From Orientallactaga sibirica (lineage: Eukaryota; Chordata; Mammalia; Rodentia; Dipodidae), in the NCBI GenBank assembly GCA_036365145.1, contig JAEOAD010000052.1:15742501-15806500 (forward strand): a stretch of 64,000 bases of DNA, given 5' to 3'. A program made the translations under genes and the position numbers. A model generated the notes under the pieces. The model searched no databases. It saw nothing but the letters and a program-made list of their open reading frames with translations, and was not told the origin of the DNA. Positions 61,978-64,000 of the stretch are shown piece by piece; position 1 is the first letter of the stretch; each line of letters starts with the position of its first letter.

Positions 61978-63887
61978 TTTCAGGGATGCTATTAACTCTT
62001 TTCATCCCTCTTCCCTCACTTTTAGAGCACAGTTTTCCTCAGCAGCCTGGCCCTATGCTTTCTACCTGGGATCTCCCCACTCCCTTGGCAGCCTGCACAC
62101 TCACCTTCTCCCCCTAGTCCACTGAGGTGACTGCCCGCACTGGAGCCAGAGAGGTTGGGGCGGGCAGGCCGAGGTCGGGGGTGTGGTGTAGAGGCAGCAG
62201 GGCCCAGTGCAGTTGCAGGACCCTCCCCACAGTCATCGCCCCCATACCCCTGACAGCATCGCCACTCCATGTCCGTCACTGTCTTATAAGCCACACGGTA
62301 GCGAGGGCGGAGGAAGCTGCGGTACCTGGTGAGAGGCAGAGGGGTGCTTTGTGTTCTCCCTGTGTCACCAGTGACCCTGGCCCCTGTCCTGGGAAATGCA
62401 CACAACTGCTAGCAGGCAAGTCCTGTACTTCAGGCTGGGCCCCCTTTCTGGCCAGCATGTGGTCTTGCTCAGTTGACAGCTGTCGACTTGTTAGCCAAAG
62501 GCCAAATCACTGCTTTTCTTCCCCTTGCCCGGTGGTGGAATCCATCCAGACATGGGGACAGGAGGGAAGGGAAATGTACCTGCAGAACCCACCATCCAAG
62601 TGATTGCCCAGTGTCCCCTCAGAACAGTTCTGATGTAAGTCCTGTTCTGACCTTTGTTTCTTGCTTGGCATAAATTCTCCCAGTGGCCATCAGCTTTCTG
62701 CCCTTACCCAACTCCCACCAAGTGCCCATCCCCTGGTTCTAGGGCTCACATGATACTTCGGGGGCACTGGGGCTGGCCCCAGCCACAGGGTTGATAGTCC
62801 GGCTTGACTATGGTCTCCACTCCATCCTCAAGGACACAGCTCACTGTCCGGGTCACCACGTAGGCACACCAGTTCCTGTAGGAACAATCCTGCCTGGGCT
62901 AAAGGACCACAGACACACACCCCAGAGGACCCAGGGACTACCAAAGAGACTGGAGGAGAGGCAAAGGATGAAGCCCTCTTAGGAACCAGTGAAAGCCAGG
63001 GCTCTGGCATGGGCGGCCTCCCTCACTCCGCAGGCTTTCCTATGTTGCTAGAATAGATAGACTTTTCAAGAGAGGGAGAGACAGAGCATGGAAAACACAG
63101 AGGAGTGAAGTCAGTCCTCATGATGTGGGGTCCTAGGGTACCTCAGCCTTCACAGTCACTGTTGTTGCTTTCTGGCCCTGTCTCAAGACCCAACTGTGTG
63201 TGAGGAAGCCAGCCAGTCGGGTCCTACACCTCAAGAAAGAGGACAGGGACAGGCCAAGGAGCAGCCCATGGTTAAGTAGAGAATAAGCCATGGACAAGCT
63301 CTGCCCCTTTGGTGCTTGCCATGCTACACTCTTGGCCCACAGGCTGGAGAGCTGATGAGAGCAGAGCCGGAGTGGTGTCAATATTATGAGTAATGGATGG
63401 GGCCAAGGAAACCCTAGAAAAGGACAAAGACTGCCTGAGTATCCAGGGCTGGCATACAGCTGGCAGCTGGCAGGAAGACCCGGCCCATGCCCCCAGAATA
63501 GTTTCCCCAAGCACTAAACTGCAGGTCACCCCTTAGGTTCCCCTTAGGCCACCAGAGCCCCACAGGAAGGCAGGCAAAGGAGGGCCACTGATGGATGGGC
63601 TTCCTCTTTCCCCTCTTCTCTCCACTAGGAGTACAGCCTGGGAGGATGGCCAGCAAGCCTACTTTTTGATGGCCTTCCCACCCACCCCCAGTCCCTAGCA
63701 GGGACACAGACTCTTACCTGTGGCGGCTGGCAGGCCGGGGTGAGCTCTGGGCCTGGGGCCCTCCAGGGCTGAGGACCCCACCACTCCCTGTATAAAGGCT
63801 GTAACCTCGAGGGTGGTAGCTGGCAGCCTCTGAGGCTGCGGTCAGCAGGCAGCAGAGGTAGTAGCTCCAGAGGGTGCTGGGAGCCAT
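56970..63887 (-). CDS. EMILIN1: EMILIN1, elastin microfibril interfacer 1
   Basis: Eight coding exons on minus: 63718-63887, 62750-62875, 62105-62325, 58906-60830, 58392-58508, 57925-57942, 57646-57783 and 56970-57307. EMILIN1 is a secreted homotrimeric glycoprotein of elastic fibres that restrains TGF-beta precursor processing and binds alpha4beta1 integrin through its C1q domain. Domains: signal peptide in exon 1 ([18 protein letters not shown]), cysteine-rich EMI domain in exons 2-3 ([13 protein letters not shown] to [12 protein letters not shown]), long coiled-coil region in exon 4, a Gly-X-Y collagenous stretch in exons 5-6 and the C1q domain in exons 7-8, ending YGDLELEQA. The start has a good Kozak context (CCGCCATGG). 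One base is missing in exon 4; restoring phase would give 1,017 residues, against 1,016 in human. The other exons are intact. Confidence 0.94.
57925..57942 (-). CDS. EMILIN1: EMILIN1 18-nt micro-exon
   Basis: CCCACAG precedes and GTAAGT follows 18 nt encoding PQGEQ with split Gly codons on both sides. It continues the Gly-X-Y pattern from exon 5 into the exon that begins VEGAP. The phases (1 and 1) match both neighbours. Confidence 0.88.
58906..60830 (-). CDS. EMILIN1: EMILIN1 exon 4 with a one-base frameshift
   Basis: The 1,925-nt exon should be a base longer to keep phase. The upstream frame is normal to the EVVGR segment (about 59720-59730) and then runs off into a stop at 59686. The downstream frame is normal from MDTQEETV (59710) onward. 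The break lies at GGAGCGGCCC near 59718-59726, where one G (C in coding sense) is missing. Both sides are highly conserved, so a sequencing or assembly error is more likely than loss. Confidence 0.85.
60831..62104 (-). other. EMILIN1 intron 3
   Basis: Contains a (GTTTT)n run at 61075-61112 continuing into a shortened B1 (-) to 61225, and a (CA)n run at 61931-61973. The rest is unique. Confidence 0.8.
62876..63717 (-). other. EMILIN1 intron 1
   Basis: Unique sequence with no repeat recognised. It is the least SINE-affected stretch of this size in the right half of the window. Confidence 0.5.
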
Positions 63888-64000
63888 GGCGGGTGCTCCT
63901 TGTGGTTCTTAGAGGCACATCTCACCACTGGTGCCTGCCCAGCCCCACGGGATGCCTGTTACTGCTAAAGGGGAGCACACTTTGGTTCAGTCCTGTCCTC
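63888..64000 (-). promoter_or_regulatory. EMILIN1 5' untranslated region / start of upstream region
   Basis: Sequence just upstream of the EMILIN1 ATG up to the window end. No TATA box or CpG cluster is seen in the part available. Confidence 0.35.

Overview
This window is mammalian nuclear DNA, from a rodent. It holds intron-split genes with GT-AG junctions, CpG-island promoters and a very high load of two SINE types: a 7SL-derived B1-like element and a tRNA-derived, B2-superfamily-like element. The SINE consensus resembles jerboa (Dipodidae, e.g. Jaculus) sequence as I remember it; that species call is inference.

The gene order matches human 2p23.3 read in reverse: PRR30 (+, two tandem copies, 0.5-5.4 kb), PREB (+, 6.45-10.05 kb), ABHD1 (-, 10.56-14.4 kb, broken), CGREF1 (+, 28.5-37.6 kb), KHK (-, 39.8-55.8 kb) and EMILIN1 (-, 57.0-63.9 kb). 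Every exon junction of PREB, CGREF1 and KHK could be placed by eye with consistent phase. They give predicted proteins of 417, 281 and 298 residues; PREB and KHK have exactly the human lengths. EMILIN1 is complete (8 exons, about 1,017 residues) apart from one missing base in its large exon 4. The gap between ABHD1 and CGREF1 (about 15-28 kb) is mostly SINEs, with a MaLR-like solo LTR, L1 3' tails, microsatellites and one orphan CpG-rich block.

The genes do not form one pathway. PREB is the ER-membrane exchange factor for SAR1 (COPII budding), KHK phosphorylates fructose, CGREF1 is a secreted EF-hand protein, EMILIN1 is an elastic-fibre glycoprotein, ABHD1 was an alpha/beta-hydrolase and PRR30 is a proline-rich protein of unknown role. 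They sit close together: PREB and ABHD1 overlap tail to tail, CGREF1 and KHK converge, and the EMILIN1 3' end runs up to the KHK promoter.

The main points for a second look are: an apparent loss of ABHD1 (several frameshifts plus a SINE pair inside an exon); a tandem duplication of PRR30 with one frameshifted copy; a GC-AG intron in KHK next to the retained KHK-A/KHK-C alternative exon pair; a roughly 1.6 kb, 52-bp-unit minisatellite in KHK intron 1; and single-base indels in PRR30 and EMILIN1 that look like sequencing or assembly error. No wholly new biological system was seen.
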